NCBI RefSeq assembly: GCF_002192255.1
Contig: NZ_CP021768.1
Span: 3,800,001 to 3,864,000 of the forward strand
DNA: 64,000 nt
From: Stenotrophomonas sp. WZN-1
GTDB lineage: Bacteria; Pseudomonadota; Gammaproteobacteria; Xanthomonadales; Xanthomonadaceae
Direction of reading: 5' to 3'
The stretch's first letter is position 1. Each line of letters starts with the position of its first letter. The notes below the pieces were generated by a model, which was given only the letters and a program-made list of their open reading frames with translations, did no database searches and was not told the DNA's origin. Positions 26,762 through 35,895 of the stretch are shown piece by piece. Both the position numbers and the translations under genes were made by a program.

Positions 26762-27805
26762 ATGCGCCCCGACCTGCAACTGGCCCTGATCGGCTACGGC
26801 CTCGCCGGCCGCGTCTTCCATGCGCCACTGATCCAGCACACGCCCGGGCTGGTGCTGCACAGCATCGTCAGTTCGCAACGCGACGCCTTGTTGCGCGCGT
26901 TCAGCGACGTACACGTGCGCGCCACGCCACAGGAGGTATTCGACGATCCAGCGGTGGATGCGGTGGTGATCGCCACACCGAACGAACAGCACGCGCCGCT
27001 GGCGATCGCCGCGCTGGCGGCGGGCAAGCACGTGCTGGTCGACAAGCCGTTCGCGCTGGATGTGGCCGAAGCGGAAACGGTGCTGGCTGCGGCGCGCGAC
27101 GCCGGACGCATCGCCACCGTGTTCCAGAACCGGCGCTTCGATGCCGGCTTCCTCACGCTGCAGGCGCTGCTGGCCGAAGGCACGCTCGGTGACGTGGCCG
27201 AGTGCCACGCGCACTTCGACCGATACCGCCCGCAGGTGCGCGACCGCTGGCGCGAGCAGGACGGACCGGGTAGTGGCCTGTGGTACGACCTCGGCCCGCA
27301 CCTGCTCGACCAGATGCTGGTGCTGTTCGGCTGGCCCGAGGCGATCGATGCCGATCTGGCCGTACAGCGCGAAGGCGGCAGCGGCATCGATTACTTCCAC
27401 GCGGTGCTGCACTACCCGCGACACCGCGCGATCGTGCACGCTGGTTCACTGGTGGCGGCGCCCACGCCGCACTTCGCAGTGCATGGCCGCGATGGTAGCT
27501 GGATCAAGCAGGGACTGGATGTGCAGGAAGCGCAGCTGCGCAGGGGCGTGGCACCGGGCGCGCCGGGCTGGGGCATTGATCCGCGGCATGGCGAGCTGTT
27601 GCGCTGCGATGCCGAAGACAACGTGCAGCGCACGACGGTCGACAACCTGCCGGGCGACTACCGGCGGCTGTATGCGCAGTTTGCCGCCGCGATGCACGGC
27701 GACGGCGAAGCGACGGTCAGCCCGGTGCAGGCGCTGCAGCTGATGCGGTTGCTGCAGGCCGGCATGGACAGCGCGCGCGAAGGGCGGCGGGTGCAGTTGA
27801 GATGA
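26762..27805 (+). CDS. Gfo/Idh/MocA family oxidoreductase
   Basis: A 347-residue NAD(P)-dependent dehydrogenase. The Rossmann fold starts LALIGYGLAGRVFHAPLI, followed by VVIATPNEQHAPLA and the family lysine in GKHVLVDKPFALD, then GLWYDLGPHLLDQMLVLFG with the catalytic-region His. The closest named homologues by eye are YvaA/YdgJ-type scyllo-inositol or sugar dehydrogenases, but the substrate cannot be read from sequence. It stands alone between the divergent BON gene and a structured non-coding segment. Confidence 0.85.
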   Translation: MRPDLQLALIGYGLAGRVFHAPLIQHTPGLVLHSIVSSQRDALLRAFSDVHVRATPQEVFDDPAVDAVVIATPNEQHAPLAIAALAAGKHVLVDKPFALDVAEAETVLAAARDAGRIATVFQNRRFDAGFLTLQALLAEGTLGDVAECHAHFDRYRPQVRDRWREQDGPGSGLWYDLGPHLLDQMLVLFGWPEAIDADLAVQREGGSGIDYFHAVLHYPRHRAIVHAGSLVAAPTPHFAVHGRDGSWIKQGLDVQEAQLRRGVAPGAPGWGIDPRHGELLRCDAEDNVQRTTVDNLPGDYRRLYAQFAAAMHGDGEATVSPVQALQLMRLLQAGMDSAREGRRVQLR

Positions 27806-27877
27806 CCGGCAGGGCTGCGCTCTGCACCTGCCGAATCAACGGCAACGTCAACGTCAAAAACAAGCTATCCGTGAGAT

Positions 27878-27979
27878 GGCGGGGTGGGTCCGGTTGCGGG
27901 GGACGCCGTAAATACGTCCCTGTAGGCTCGGTCGCGCCATCCATGGCGCTCACGCCCCCGCAACCGGACCCACCCCGCC
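27878..27979 (+). repeat. Long-arm Y-shaped structured repeat, copy A
   Basis: Perfect 25 bp complementary arms at 27878-27902 and 27955-27979 enclose a 52-nt loop. The loop holds two mini-hairpins: TAC-GTCCCT-GTA (27913-27924) and GCGCC-ATCCAT-GGCGC (27934-27949), joined by GGCTCGGTC. The two copies at 41498-41599 and 41867-41970 have the same geometry and conserved loop bases but different arm sequences. It is not a gene; the function is unknown. CAGATTCC follows the right arm here and in the 41498 copy. Confidence 0.85.
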
Positions 27980-28003
27980 TTCGACAGATTCCCGCGCCCG
28001 ACG

Positions 28004-28046
28004 GTAGGTGTCGACCTTGGTCGACACATCCACGCCATGCGTGGAT
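28004..28046. repeat. Two adjacent SMAG/REP palindromes
   Basis: GTAG-GTGTCGACC-TT-GGTCGACAC (28004-28027) is joined directly to ATCCACGC-CAT-GCGTGGAT (28028-28046). These are two different REP classes placed end to end between the structured repeat and gnd. Confidence 0.85.
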
Positions 28047-28078
28047 GACGTGGCAACGATCGGAGAAGGCTTTCTTCA

Positions 28079-28119
28079 TGGGGTCGGAACCCTTTCCTGT
28101 GGAAAGGGTTCCGACCCCA
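28079..28119 (-). terminator. Strong 19-bp hairpin after gnd
   Basis: Perfect 19 bp arms (28079-28097 and 28101-28119, core GGGGTCGGAACC) with a TGT loop lie about 10 bases after the gnd stop. They could end or protect the gnd transcript. No long T-tract follows on the minus strand. Similar GGGGTC...GACCCC hairpins recur in xanthomonad genomes as I recall, so this may itself be a dispersed repeat. Confidence 0.6.
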
Positions 28120-28128
28120 CCGCAGTGC

Positions 28129-29034
28129 TTACGACTTCTTGATGGCGTGGCCGCCGAATTCGTTGCGCATCGCCGACAGCAGGCGATCAGTGAACGAATT
28201 GGATTCACGCGAACGCAAGCGTTCCAGCAGCGACAGCGTGATCACCGGTGCCGGCACATCGAGCGCGATGGCTTCGGCGACAGTCCAGCGGCCTTCGCCG
28301 GAATCCTCCACGTACGGCGCGATGCCATCCAACGAAGGATTGCGCTTGAGTGCTTCGGTGCTCAGGTCCAGCAGCCACGAACGCACCACGCTGCCGTGGC
28401 GCCACACCTCGGCCACCTGGGCCAGGTCCAGCTCCATCTCCTGCTTGCGCTCCATCAGCGCGAAGCCTTCGGCATAGGCCTGCATCATTCCGTACTCGAT
28501 GCCGTTGTGGACCATCTTGGTGAAGTGGCCGGCGCCGGACGGGCCGACACGCCCCCAGCCACGATCCTCGGCCGGAGCCAGCGTGCGCAGCAGCGGTGCG
28601 ATCTGCTCCACCACCGATGCTTCGCCACCGACCATCAGGCTGTAGCCTTCCTGCAGGCCCCACACGCCACCGCTGGTGCCGCAGTCGACGTAGCCAAGAT
28701 CGCTCTCGGCCAGCGCCTTGGCGCGGCGGATCGAGTCCTGGTAGTTGGAGTTGCCGCCGTCGATGACGATGTCCCCCTCGGCCAGGTGCGGGGTCAGCTG
28801 GCCCAGCGTCTGGTCGACGGTTTCGCCGGCCGGCACCATCAGCCACACCACGCGCGGCACCGGCAGCGCGGTCACGGCGGCGGCCAGCGAATCAACCACC
28901 TCCAGGCCGGCCTCGGCGGCGCGCTGGCGGGCGCCTTCGCCCGGGTCGTAGCCGACCACGCGGTGGCCGCCGCGATGCAGGCGCTGGGCCATGTTGGCGC
29001 CCATGCGGCCGAGGCCGATCATTGCAATATCCAT
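28129..29034 (-). CDS. gnd: 6-phosphogluconate dehydrogenase, short decarboxylating form
   Basis: A 301-residue enzyme of the YqeC/GndA short type, converting 6-phosphogluconate to ribulose-5-phosphate and CO2 with NAD(P)+. The Rossmann loop is IGLGRMGANMAQRL at the N-terminus. The substrate signature is IVIDGGNSNYQDSIRRA, then DCGTSGGVWGLQEGYSLMVGG and the catalytic GAGHFTKMVHNGIEYGMMQ. At about 300 residues it lacks the C-terminal half of the 470-residue form, which is normal for this subfamily. The downstream end carries a strong hairpin. Confidence 0.93.
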   Translation of the reverse strand: MDIAMIGLGRMGANMAQRLHRGGHRVVGYDPGEGARQRAAEAGLEVVDSLAAAVTALPVPRVVWLMVPAGETVDQTLGQLTPHLAEGDIVIDGGNSNYQDSIRRAKALAESDLGYVDCGTSGGVWGLQEGYSLMVGGEASVVEQIAPLLRTLAPAEDRGWGRVGPSGAGHFTKMVHNGIEYGMMQAYAEGFALMERKQEMELDLAQVAEVWRHGSVVRSWLLDLSTEALKRNPSLDGIAPYVEDSGEGRWTVAEAIALDVPAPVITLSLLERLRSRESNSFTDRLLSAMRNEFGGHAIKKS

Positions 29035-29044
29035 TGTTTCACCT

Positions 29045-30298
29045 TCAGTTGGGGTCTAGGGTCAGGCTGCCTGGCCTGCCGGTAGCCGCGCAGTGGCGCA
29101 GCTGCGCCTCGCGCCAACGCCGGTAGAGCGTGGTATGCAGATTGTGCACCGCCAGGTCGATCGAAAACGGCGTTCTCGGGTTGCGATCGAGCAGGCGGGC
29201 GATGTGGTAGCCGATAGGACGTATACCGCGCGGATGCACATAGATCACGAACTGCTGGTAGAACGGATCGTCCAGCAGTTGGTCCATGCGCATCAGCGCA
29301 GCGTGGTAGCGCGGCGCCAGCCGTGCGCGCAGCTGTGGATCGCGCTCGAACAGCAGGCGTTCGAAATAGCGTTGGCCCGTACGTGGAATGCCCTGCGCGA
29401 GTTTCCATAGTTCGATATTGCGCTGGTCGTACCAGGCCAGCCCCCCATGCGTCGCCAGGGCCTGCGCAGCGCCCTCGCCCACGTCGACCACCACGAAGTT
29501 CTCGGCCTGGTTGCTCAGGTCGTCCAGCGTACCCGTGTCGTACACATGTTCAATGAAACCGGGCACGCCCACGAACGCCTGCCGCCCCATCGCCGACGTG
29601 CCCACCGCCTTGCCGTCGGCGAAGAAGTCGCCGGCATGCGCGCCGAGCAGGATGCTGTCGGTCTCGTGCAGCGCGAGGAAGGTGCCGATCGACAGTTCGT
29701 CCGCTGCGAACGCCGTATCGAACGCGGCATCGCCATACAGCTCGCGCTGAGTGGCCAGCTGCGCGACCTGGCGGCCGACACCGCATTCGGCACGCACGGC
29801 ACCGCTGTAGAACGCCTGCAGCGCATGGCTGTTGCCCGCGCGGGGCACGAAGCCACGACCGAAACTACGCGTACGCTGCCAGCCCTGTGCCGGCGCGCCA
29901 CGCATACCGAAGCCGATCCACCCCAGTTGCGGGCCGGAGAAGCGGAACGAGGGATTGCCCTGCAGTGCCGAGGTCGCGCGCCGCGTGGCCGCCCCCAGCT
30001 CGAAGGCATAGGCGCAGACCGTGGCAGGGTCATCCAGCAGCTGCTGCAGCAGCGCCTGCCGTGTGGCAGCCGGCAGCGCTGCCGGCCATCGCACGCGCAG
30101 GTCACCGGCCGCCTGCGAGTCAGCCAGCGAGGCACGTGTGCACACAGGACCACCGTGTACCTGCGGCGCATGGAGGGGCGCTTCTTCGAAGCGCCATCCC
30201 AGCCGCTGCAGCAGTCCCTGCGCGCAGTCCGGAGAGGGCGCTGCCCCGACCCACGCTGGCGCCAGCAGCAGGGCTGCAATCAGCCACCTGCCGCGCAC
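29045..30298 (-). CDS. Exported protein of unknown function, 417 aa
   Basis: Not recognised. A Sec signal peptide (residues 1-19, ending VGA) and a mature part with about seven cysteines and no membrane segment suggest a periplasmic protein. Conserved-looking patches such as PQLGWIGFGMRG, LHETDSILLGAHAGDF and FVIYVHPRGIRPIGYH could hold an active site. It starts 2 bases after the lipoprotein stop and ends 10 bases before gnd, so it belongs to a leftward unit with both. Function should not be assumed from gnd. Confidence 0.7.
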   Translation of the reverse strand: MRGRWLIAALLLAPAWVGAAPSPDCAQGLLQRLGWRFEEAPLHAPQVHGGPVCTRASLADSQAAGDLRVRWPAALPAATRQALLQQLLDDPATVCAYAFELGAATRRATSALQGNPSFRFSGPQLGWIGFGMRGAPAQGWQRTRSFGRGFVPRAGNSHALQAFYSGAVRAECGVGRQVAQLATQRELYGDAAFDTAFAADELSIGTFLALHETDSILLGAHAGDFFADGKAVGTSAMGRQAFVGVPGFIEHVYDTGTLDDLSNQAENFVVVDVGEGAAQALATHGGLAWYDQRNIELWKLAQGIPRTGQRYFERLLFERDPQLRARLAPRYHAALMRMDQLLDDPFYQQFVIYVHPRGIRPIGYHIARLLDRNPRTPFSIDLAVHNLHTTLYRRWREAQLRHCAATGRPGSLTLDPN

Positions 30299-30300
30299 GC

Positions 30301-30909
30301 TCAGCCCTGGTCCGTAACCGCCGGTGCGGGTTCCGGCACCGCTGCCGGCGATGGCGATGGCGATGGCGATGGCGCAGATTTACCCGCCGCAGCCGGCAGG
30401 TACTGCTGCAGGCGCTGGAAGAAGCGACGATAGAACTCAGCGTCGGTGACCGTACTGCTGGCCACCTTCACCAGCGAGTCGTCGTTGCTGCCGAATGGCA
30501 GCGACACCGAACCCAGCGCGCCCACGCCGACGCTGGCGGAGGTCGGGCTCTTCTTCAGTGCGTAGCGATCCTGCACGGCACTGACGAACACCAGCGTCTG
30601 GCTGCCACGCGGGGCGCAGGAGATGCGCAGCACCAGCTGCTCATGGTCATCCTCGCGCGGCTGGAAATTCTTGTTGCCCTCCACCTGTGCATCATCGGAA
30701 CGGGCGATGGCATAGCCCTGGCTGAGCAGGGTGCGGCGCGCCGCCTCGCAGGCGTCGCCCGGGCGCCCATCGACCGTGCGCGAGAAGGTATCGCCGGAAT
30801 CGAAGGATTCGCGCAGCACGGTGCTGTCGGCGGCACGGCCACCGCAGGCCGAGAGGATCAGGGCGCTGGTGAGCGCCACGGCAGCACTGGAAAGACGGGA
30901 GGCCCGCAT
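30301..30909 (-). CDS. DUF2242-like lipoprotein
   Basis: A 202-residue outer-membrane lipoprotein: ALILSACGG is a clear lipobox, with the start set at MRASRLSS. The body matches my memory of the DUF2242 family, notably RYALKKSPTSASVGVGALGSVSLPFG and the following DDSLVKVASSTV. The C-terminus is a Ser-Pro/Pro-Ala tail encoded by a hexanucleotide run (GGCGAT four times at 30347-30370), so length may vary in steps of two residues without frameshift. It leads the unit with the 417-residue protein. The family function is unknown. Confidence 0.78.
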   Translation of the reverse strand: MRASRLSSAAVALTSALILSACGGRAADSTVLRESFDSGDTFSRTVDGRPGDACEAARRTLLSQGYAIARSDDAQVEGNKNFQPREDDHEQLVLRISCAPRGSQTLVFVSAVQDRYALKKSPTSASVGVGALGSVSLPFGSNDDSLVKVASSTVTDAEFYRRFFQRLQQYLPAAAGKSAPSPSPSPSPAAVPEPAPAVTDQG

Positions 30910-31046
30910 GGGTACTCCTGCGAGAACGGAAGCACCAAGAGTAGTCCCGCCCCCGTGTGCGGCAGGTCGACATGCCCCCCCACGTTGCTCCCGGTTCATG
31001 CACGAAAAAGGGACGGAGGGAATTAAGTCGTTTGTGGCACTTCGCT

Positions 31047-31069
31047 CGCCGGGCATGGCCCGGCGCTAC
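31047..31069. repeat. SMAG/REP palindrome, class CGCCGGGC
   Basis: CGCCGGGC-AT-GGCCCGGCG-CTAC, the same class that surrounds the RAYT gene at 56917. It lies between the prc terminator and the upstream region of the DUF2242 lipoprotein. Confidence 0.88.
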
Positions 31070-31093
31070 CGTGAACGAGGTCCCCAAACAGAA

Positions 31094-31116
31094 AGGGGCC
31101 GGCAATGCCGGCCCCT
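31094..31116 (-). terminator. Terminator hairpin after prc
   Basis: Arms of 11 bp (AGGGGCCGGCA / TGCCGGCCCCT) with a one-base loop lie just past the prc stop and run into a short T-rich stretch (TTTC TGTTT) on the minus strand. Confidence 0.75.
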
Positions 31117-31140
31117 CGGGTATCACATGCCGTCTCCGGC

Positions 31141-33318
31141 TCAGTCCGCCCAGCGGCCGGCGCCGGTGGACTGCGGCAGCACCTGTGCGGACAGCGGACG
31201 GTCGTTGGCCAGCAGGTTCACCGCGTCGGCGAGGATCGAGGCCGACTCGCGCAGCAGCGGGTCCGGGCGCTTTTCCGCCGCCTTCTCGCGCGCGGCATCC
31301 TTCACGATGTCACGCTCGTTGCCGGTCAGGCCATCGTCGCTGCTGTCGTCGGCCAGCGGATCCAGCGCCAGACCCAGTTCCTTGCGCTGCACCTGGCGCT
31401 CCTTGCGCTGGGCGTCCTGGCGCTCGCGCTCGGCGCGGCGGGTGGCCTCGTTCAACGAGATGTACTTCTTCGCCGCTTCAGTGCGGAACTGCTGCACGTC
31501 CTCGTTCCACCACTGGAATTCCTTGTCGGTGGCGATACGCGCGTCGTGACGGGTCTCCAGCTTCGGCAGCAGCGGCGCGAAGTTGCCGTACTGGGTGTGC
31601 GGCACGGCGGCGATGCGGGTCCACGGCAGGGCGTTGTCGTAGGTGCTTTCGCCGAATTCGGTGGCATCGACGCTGGCCGGGAAGGCCAGGTCCGGCACCA
31701 CACCCTTGTGCTGGGTGCTGCTGCCGCTGATGCGGAAGAACTGGGCGATGGTCAGCTTGACCTGGCCGAAGCGCTGGGTTTCGCCGCTCGGCCAACGGTC
31801 GAGGTCGACGATGTTCTGCACGGTGCCCTTGCCGAAGCTGGTTTCACCGATCACCAGGCCACGACCGTAGTCCTGGATGGCACCGGCGAAGATCTCCGAG
31901 GCCGAGGCCGAACCACGGTTGATCAGCACTGCCAGCGGGCCGTCCCACGCCACGCCCTGGTTGCGATCGCTGTTGACGGTGACGCGGCCACCGGACTCGC
32001 GCACCTGCACCACCGGGCCCTGCTCGATGAACAGGCCGGTCAGTTCGATCGCTTCATCCAGCGAGCCACCACCGTTGTTGCGCAGGTCCAGCACCACGCC
32101 GTCCAGCTTGTCGTTCTTGAAACCGGCCAGCAGCTTGGCCACGTCGCGGGTGGCCGAGGCATAGTCGGCGGCATTGCGGCGGCGGCCTTCGAAGTCCTGG
32201 TAGAAGGTCGGCAGCTTGATCACGCCGATCTTCCGTGCCGGCTCGCCGTTGGCGGCCGGAATGGTCATGGTCTCGCCCTTGGCGGCCTGTTCGGCCAGGC
32301 GCACCTTCTGGCGGGTCAGCACCAGGGTGTGGTGCTTGCCGTCGGCACCTTCGGCGGCCGGAATGAATTCCAGCTTGACCTGGGTGTCCTTGGCGCCGCG
32401 GATCTTGGCCACGACATCGTCGATGCGCCAGCCGATCACGTCCTCGACCAGGCCGGACTTGCCCTGGCCAACGCCGACGATGCGGTCACCCGGCTTCAGC
32501 GTGCCGTCCACCGCGGCCGGACCACCGGCGATGATCTCGCGGATCACCACCACGTCGTCCTGGCGCTGCAGCTGCGCACCGATGCCTTCCAGCGACAGCG
32601 ACATCGCCTGGTTGAAGTTCTCGGCGGTGCGCGGCGTGAAGTAATCGGTGTGCGGATCAACCGCGCTGGTGTACGAGTTCATGAAGAACTGGAAGACGTC
32701 TTCGCCCTTCAGCTCGTTGACCGACTTCTCCAGCGTGGCATAGCGCTTGTCCAGCGTCTTGCGGATGTCGTCCGGCTTCTTGCCGGCCAGCTTCAGGCGC
32801 AGCCAGTCGTTCTTCACCGACTTGCGCCACAGCTCATCCAGCTCGGCGCTGCTGGCCGCCCACGGCACCTTCTTGCGGTCGTATTCGAAGCGCTCGTCGG
32901 TGGTGAAGTCCGGCTCCTGCTTGAGCAGCTTGCGCGCATAGGCCACGCGCTCGCCGACGCGCTGCTTGTACACCGCGAACACCTGGAACGCCGGCTCCAG
33001 CTCGCCGCCACGGATGGCCGAGGAGATGTTGGCTTCGAACGGCGCGAAGCGCGCCACGTCGGCCTGGGTGAAGTACTGCTTGCCGCCGTCCAGGGTTTCC
33101 AGGTAGCGCTTGAACACGTCCTTGGAGGTGGCCTCGTCCAGCGCACGCGGGCGGTAGGCGTAGCGGCTGTCGGACAACAGGCCGTACACCAGCTTGGAGG
33201 TGGTCACCTGATCGGCGGTGGCAGCCGCGGGCAATGCGGGCGAGTCGGCCTTGGCCGCCAGCGCCAACGGCGCGACCAGCGCCAGGGCCATCAGGAATGC
33301 GGGGGCTTTGAATTTCAT
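31141..33318 (-). CDS. prc: Tail-specific protease Prc (carboxy-terminal processing peptidase)
   Basis: A 725-residue periplasmic S41A protease that degrades proteins by their C-terminal tails, including cell-wall hydrolases and lipoproteins in other gamma-proteobacteria. It has a signal peptide at residues 1-25 (start MKFKAPAFL chosen for it), an N-terminal helical region, and a PDZ domain (SLEGIGAQLQRQDDVVVIRE, GDRIVGVGQ). The S41 core is VVLDLRNNGGGSLDEA, NRGSASASEIFAGAIQDYGR with the nucleophilic Ser, and GETSFGKGTVQ with the catalytic Lys. A charged C-terminal DUF3340-type region completes the family length. Confidence 0.95.
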   Translation of the reverse strand: MKFKAPAFLMALALVAPLALAAKADSPALPAAATADQVTTSKLVYGLLSDSRYAYRPRALDEATSKDVFKRYLETLDGGKQYFTQADVARFAPFEANISSAIRGGELEPAFQVFAVYKQRVGERVAYARKLLKQEPDFTTDERFEYDRKKVPWAASSAELDELWRKSVKNDWLRLKLAGKKPDDIRKTLDKRYATLEKSVNELKGEDVFQFFMNSYTSAVDPHTDYFTPRTAENFNQAMSLSLEGIGAQLQRQDDVVVIREIIAGGPAAVDGTLKPGDRIVGVGQGKSGLVEDVIGWRIDDVVAKIRGAKDTQVKLEFIPAAEGADGKHHTLVLTRQKVRLAEQAAKGETMTIPAANGEPARKIGVIKLPTFYQDFEGRRRNAADYASATRDVAKLLAGFKNDKLDGVVLDLRNNGGGSLDEAIELTGLFIEQGPVVQVRESGGRVTVNSDRNQGVAWDGPLAVLINRGSASASEIFAGAIQDYGRGLVIGETSFGKGTVQNIVDLDRWPSGETQRFGQVKLTIAQFFRISGSSTQHKGVVPDLAFPASVDATEFGESTYDNALPWTRIAAVPHTQYGNFAPLLPKLETRHDARIATDKEFQWWNEDVQQFRTEAAKKYISLNEATRRAERERQDAQRKERQVQRKELGLALDPLADDSSDDGLTGNERDIVKDAAREKAAEKRPDPLLRESASILADAVNLLANDRPLSAQVLPQSTGAGRWAD

Positions 33319-33472
33319 TGACGTGCTCGAAGGCGCCTTGCCAAGGGGGAGACTGCAGGGTGTTAAGACACCCCGACAGTGCCGAAAGTTGCCGGGTTTG
33401 TCACCCGGCCGCGCTCGGTGGAAAACCAGCCTAGCGGGGCCGGTGTAGCAAATTGTGAATGCAGGCAAAGGC

Positions 33473-33497
33473 GTGCGGACCAACGGTCCGCACCCAC
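33473..33497. repeat. Degenerate SMAG-like palindrome
   Basis: GTGCGGACC-AAC-GGTCCGCAC followed by CCAC, in the gap between prc and lipA. It has REP form but lacks an intact GTAG head. No gene is seen in 33319-33552. Confidence 0.6.
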
Positions 33498-33552
33498 CAT
33501 GCTGGTGGTGGCACCCATCGGCAGCCCCGGGCTGTGGCCCGGCGGCAACCGC

Positions 33553-34563
33553 TTACCGGACGCCGGCGCCCTTGGCCTGCACGTCGGCGTGGTACGACGA
33601 GCGCACCATCGGGCCGGAGGCCACGTGGCTGAAGCCCAGCTCGTAGCCGTAGTCTTCCAGCGCCTTGTAGTCCTCGGGGGTCCAGTACTTCAGCACCGGG
33701 TGGTGGTGCGGGGTCGGCTGCAGGTACTGGCCGATGGTGATCATGTCCACGTCATGCGCGCGCAGGTCGCGCATGGTGGCCTTGATCTGCTCGAACTCTT
33801 CGCCCAGGCCCAGCATGATGCCGCTCTTGGTCGGCACGTCCGGGTGCTGCGCCTTGAAGTTCTTCAGCAGGTTCAGCGACCACTGGTAGTCCGCACCCGG
33901 ACGCACGTTGCGGTACAGGTCCGGCACGGTTTCGATGTTGTGGTTGAACACATCCGGCGGGTTCTGCGCCAGGATCTCCAGCGCGCGCTCCATGCGGCCC
34001 TTGCCGCGGAAGTCCGGGGTCAGCACTTCGATGCGGGTACCGGGCGACTTCGCGCGGATGGCGCTGATGCAGTCGACGAAGTGCTGGGCACCGCCGTCGC
34101 GCAGGTCATCGCGGTCGACGCTGGTCACCACCACGTACTTCAGGCCCATGTCGGCCACGGTCTGGCCGAGGCTGGCCGGCTCGTTGGAATCCGGCGGCTT
34201 CGGGCGGCCGTGGGCCACGTCGCAGAACGAGCAGCGGCGGGTGCAGACCTCGCCGAGGATCATGAAGGTGGCGGTACCATGGCCGAAGCACTCGTGGATG
34301 TTCGGGCAGCTGGCTTCCTCGCACACCGTCACCAGGCGGTTCTCGCGCAGCTTGGCCTTCAGGTTCTGCACGGCATTGCCCGAGGGAATGCGCACGCGGA
34401 TCCAGGACGGCTTGCGCAGCACCGGCGCGTCGGCGAACTGCACCGGCGAACGGTTGATCTTGTCACCGCCCAGCTGCTTGACCCCGGCCTGCAACGGCGC
34501 GGCGGACGGAGAGTCGCCCTGCACGATCTGCAGGGGAATGGAACGGGCGGTGGTTTCAGTCAT
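33553..34563 (-). CDS. lipA: Lipoyl synthase
   Basis: A 336-residue radical-SAM enzyme that inserts two sulfurs into octanoylated domains of the 2-oxoacid dehydrogenases and the glycine cleavage H protein. Both iron-sulfur clusters are visible: the auxiliary cluster motif [12 protein letters not shown] near residue 100 and the radical-SAM motif [10 protein letters not shown] near residue 132, followed by [13 protein letters not shown] between them and the C-terminal conserved arginine-serine motif [10 protein letters not shown]. It is 18 bases downstream of lipB, the usual partner. Confidence 0.97.
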   Translation of the reverse strand: MTETTARSIPLQIVQGDSPSAAPLQAGVKQLGGDKINRSPVQFADAPVLRKPSWIRVRIPSGNAVQNLKAKLRENRLVTVCEEASCPNIHECFGHGTATFMILGEVCTRRCSFCDVAHGRPKPPDSNEPASLGQTVADMGLKYVVVTSVDRDDLRDGGAQHFVDCISAIRAKSPGTRIEVLTPDFRGKGRMERALEILAQNPPDVFNHNIETVPDLYRNVRPGADYQWSLNLLKNFKAQHPDVPTKSGIMLGLGEEFEQIKATMRDLRAHDVDMITIGQYLQPTPHHHPVLKYWTPEDYKALEDYGYELGFSHVASGPMVRSSYHADVQAKGAGVR

Positions 34564-34581
34564 GGCAGTTCCGGGGGGCGG

Positions 34582-35292
34582 TCAGGCGGCCGCAGAAAGA
34601 TCGGGCAGTTCCGGCGTGTGCTGCAGCAGCAGGCCGAACTGGCGGGCCAGGTGGTCCAGCAGCACCGGCTTGACGGCATCCATCCCGGAGGGGCCGCCCA
34701 AGTCTACCACCGAGGTCACCTGCAACCCCTGATAGCCACAGGGGTTGATGCGGTGGAAGGGCTCCAGGTCCATGGCCACGTTGAAGGCCAGGCCATGGAA
34801 GGTGCAGCCGCGGCGCACGCGGATGCCGAGCGCGGCGATCTTGGCGCCACCGACGTAGACGCCCGGGGCGCCCTCGCGGCGTTCGGCGCCGATGTTCCAC
34901 TCGGCCAGGGTATCGATGAGCGCCTGCTCGATGCGGCACACGTAGTCGCGCACGCCGATGCCCAGCCGCGGCAGGCGCAGCAATGGATAGACCACGATCT
35001 GGCCGGGGCCGTGATAGGTCACCTGGCCGCCGCGGTCCACGTGCAGCACGGGGATCTCGCCCGGCGCCAGCACATGCTCGTCCTTGCCGGCCTGGCCCAG
35101 GGTGAATACCGGGTCGTGCTCGACCACCCACAGCTCATCGGCGTCTGCCTCGCTGCGCTGGTCCGTGAAGCGTTGCATGGCGCGCCACACCGGTTCATAG
35201 GCCTGGCGGCCGAGGTCACGGACCACCGCCGGACGCGGCGCGCGGTCTTCCGGGGCGGCTTCGGCCGGGCAGCTGCCGGCTACAGCGTCCAC
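34582..35292 (-). CDS. lipB: Lipoyl(octanoyl) transferase
   Basis: A 236-residue cysteine/lysine acyltransferase moving octanoyl groups from ACP to lipoyl domains. Family motifs are [62 protein letters not shown] with the catalytic Lys, and [16 protein letters not shown] with the catalytic Cys. The chosen ATG overlaps the ybeD stop by 13 bases. A later start is possible because the first 20 residues are low in conservation. Gene order ybeD-lipB-lipA is as in E. coli. Confidence 0.95.
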   Translation of the reverse strand: MDAVAGSCPAEAAPEDRAPRPAVVRDLGRQAYEPVWRAMQRFTDQRSEADADELWVVEHDPVFTLGQAGKDEHVLAPGEIPVLHVDRGGQVTYHGPGQIVVYPLLRLPRLGIGVRDYVCRIEQALIDTLAEWNIGAERREGAPGVYVGGAKIAALGIRVRRGCTFHGLAFNVAMDLEPFHRINPCGYQGLQVTSVVDLGGPSGMDAVKPVLLDHLARQFGLLLQHTPELPDLSAAA

Positions 35293-35558
35293 TTCACTTC
35301 CGGGTGATCGCGCAGTGCCTGGTGCGCCAGGTCGTACTGTTCGCGGCTTTCGGCCTTGAACACGATGCGGACGGACACGTACTTGCCGTTGGACGAGTGC
35401 TTCCAGCTGATGCGTTCGTTCACCACATCGATGCCGGCGGCCAGCAGCAGACGGGGAAGTTCATGCTCCAGGCCGCGGTTGGCCGGGCCCATGGCACTGA
35501 GCTCGAACTGGCCGGGGAACTGGAAGCCGTGGTCGGGGTTGTCGGACTTGATTTCCAT
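35280..35558 (-). CDS. ybeD: YbeD/DUF493 family protein
   Basis: A 92-residue small alpha-beta protein of the DUF493 (YbeD) family. The start [18 protein letters not shown] and the end DHPEVKWTL match the family layout, with ferredoxin-like beta strands around [10 protein letters not shown]. The biochemical role is unknown; in enterobacteria it lies between dacA and lipB, and the same order is kept here apart from the inserted LpxR-like gene. It overlaps lipB and is probably co-transcribed with it. Confidence 0.92.
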   Translation of the reverse strand: MEIKSDNPDHGFQFPGQFELSAMGPANRGLEHELPRLLLAAGIDVVNERISWKHSSNGKYVSVRIVFKAESREQYDLAHQALRDHPEVKWTL

Positions 35559-35774
35559 GGCCCCATTATCGGGCCGCAGGGCAACAAACCCAAGAGTATT
35601 CACCAACGTCAAAGACGGCACAGGCGGCCTGCTGCGTTGCAGACGGCCCAGGCGCCGGGGCCGAAGGCCCAACGGCAGCTGACTGGAATTACCTGTCCCG
35701 CCGTGGCCCCGGCACCGTGCGGCCGGCCTTCGGCCGCCTTCACGCCAGGCCCGCAGTACGTGCGCGGGTAACAA

Positions 35775-35793
35775 ATTGTGTCCGCCGGACAAT
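35775..35793. promoter_or_regulatory. Near-palindrome in the ybeD/LpxR spacer
   Basis: ATTGTGTCCGCCGGACAAT pairs ATTGT with ACAAT and TCCG with CGGA apart from one extra base. It lies about 100 bases upstream of the LpxR-like start in a 337-base divergent spacer with no gene, and could be an operator. The rest of the spacer shows only GC-rich short hairpins. Confidence 0.3.
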
Positions 35794-35895
35794 GTTGTTT
35801 TCGGAACAGACAAGTGATCCCAACGTGCTCGTTCCGGCGCGCGGGCACGGGTACCGTAGCGTTGCAGAAAACGACAGAAAACCGCCCCCTTCCCT

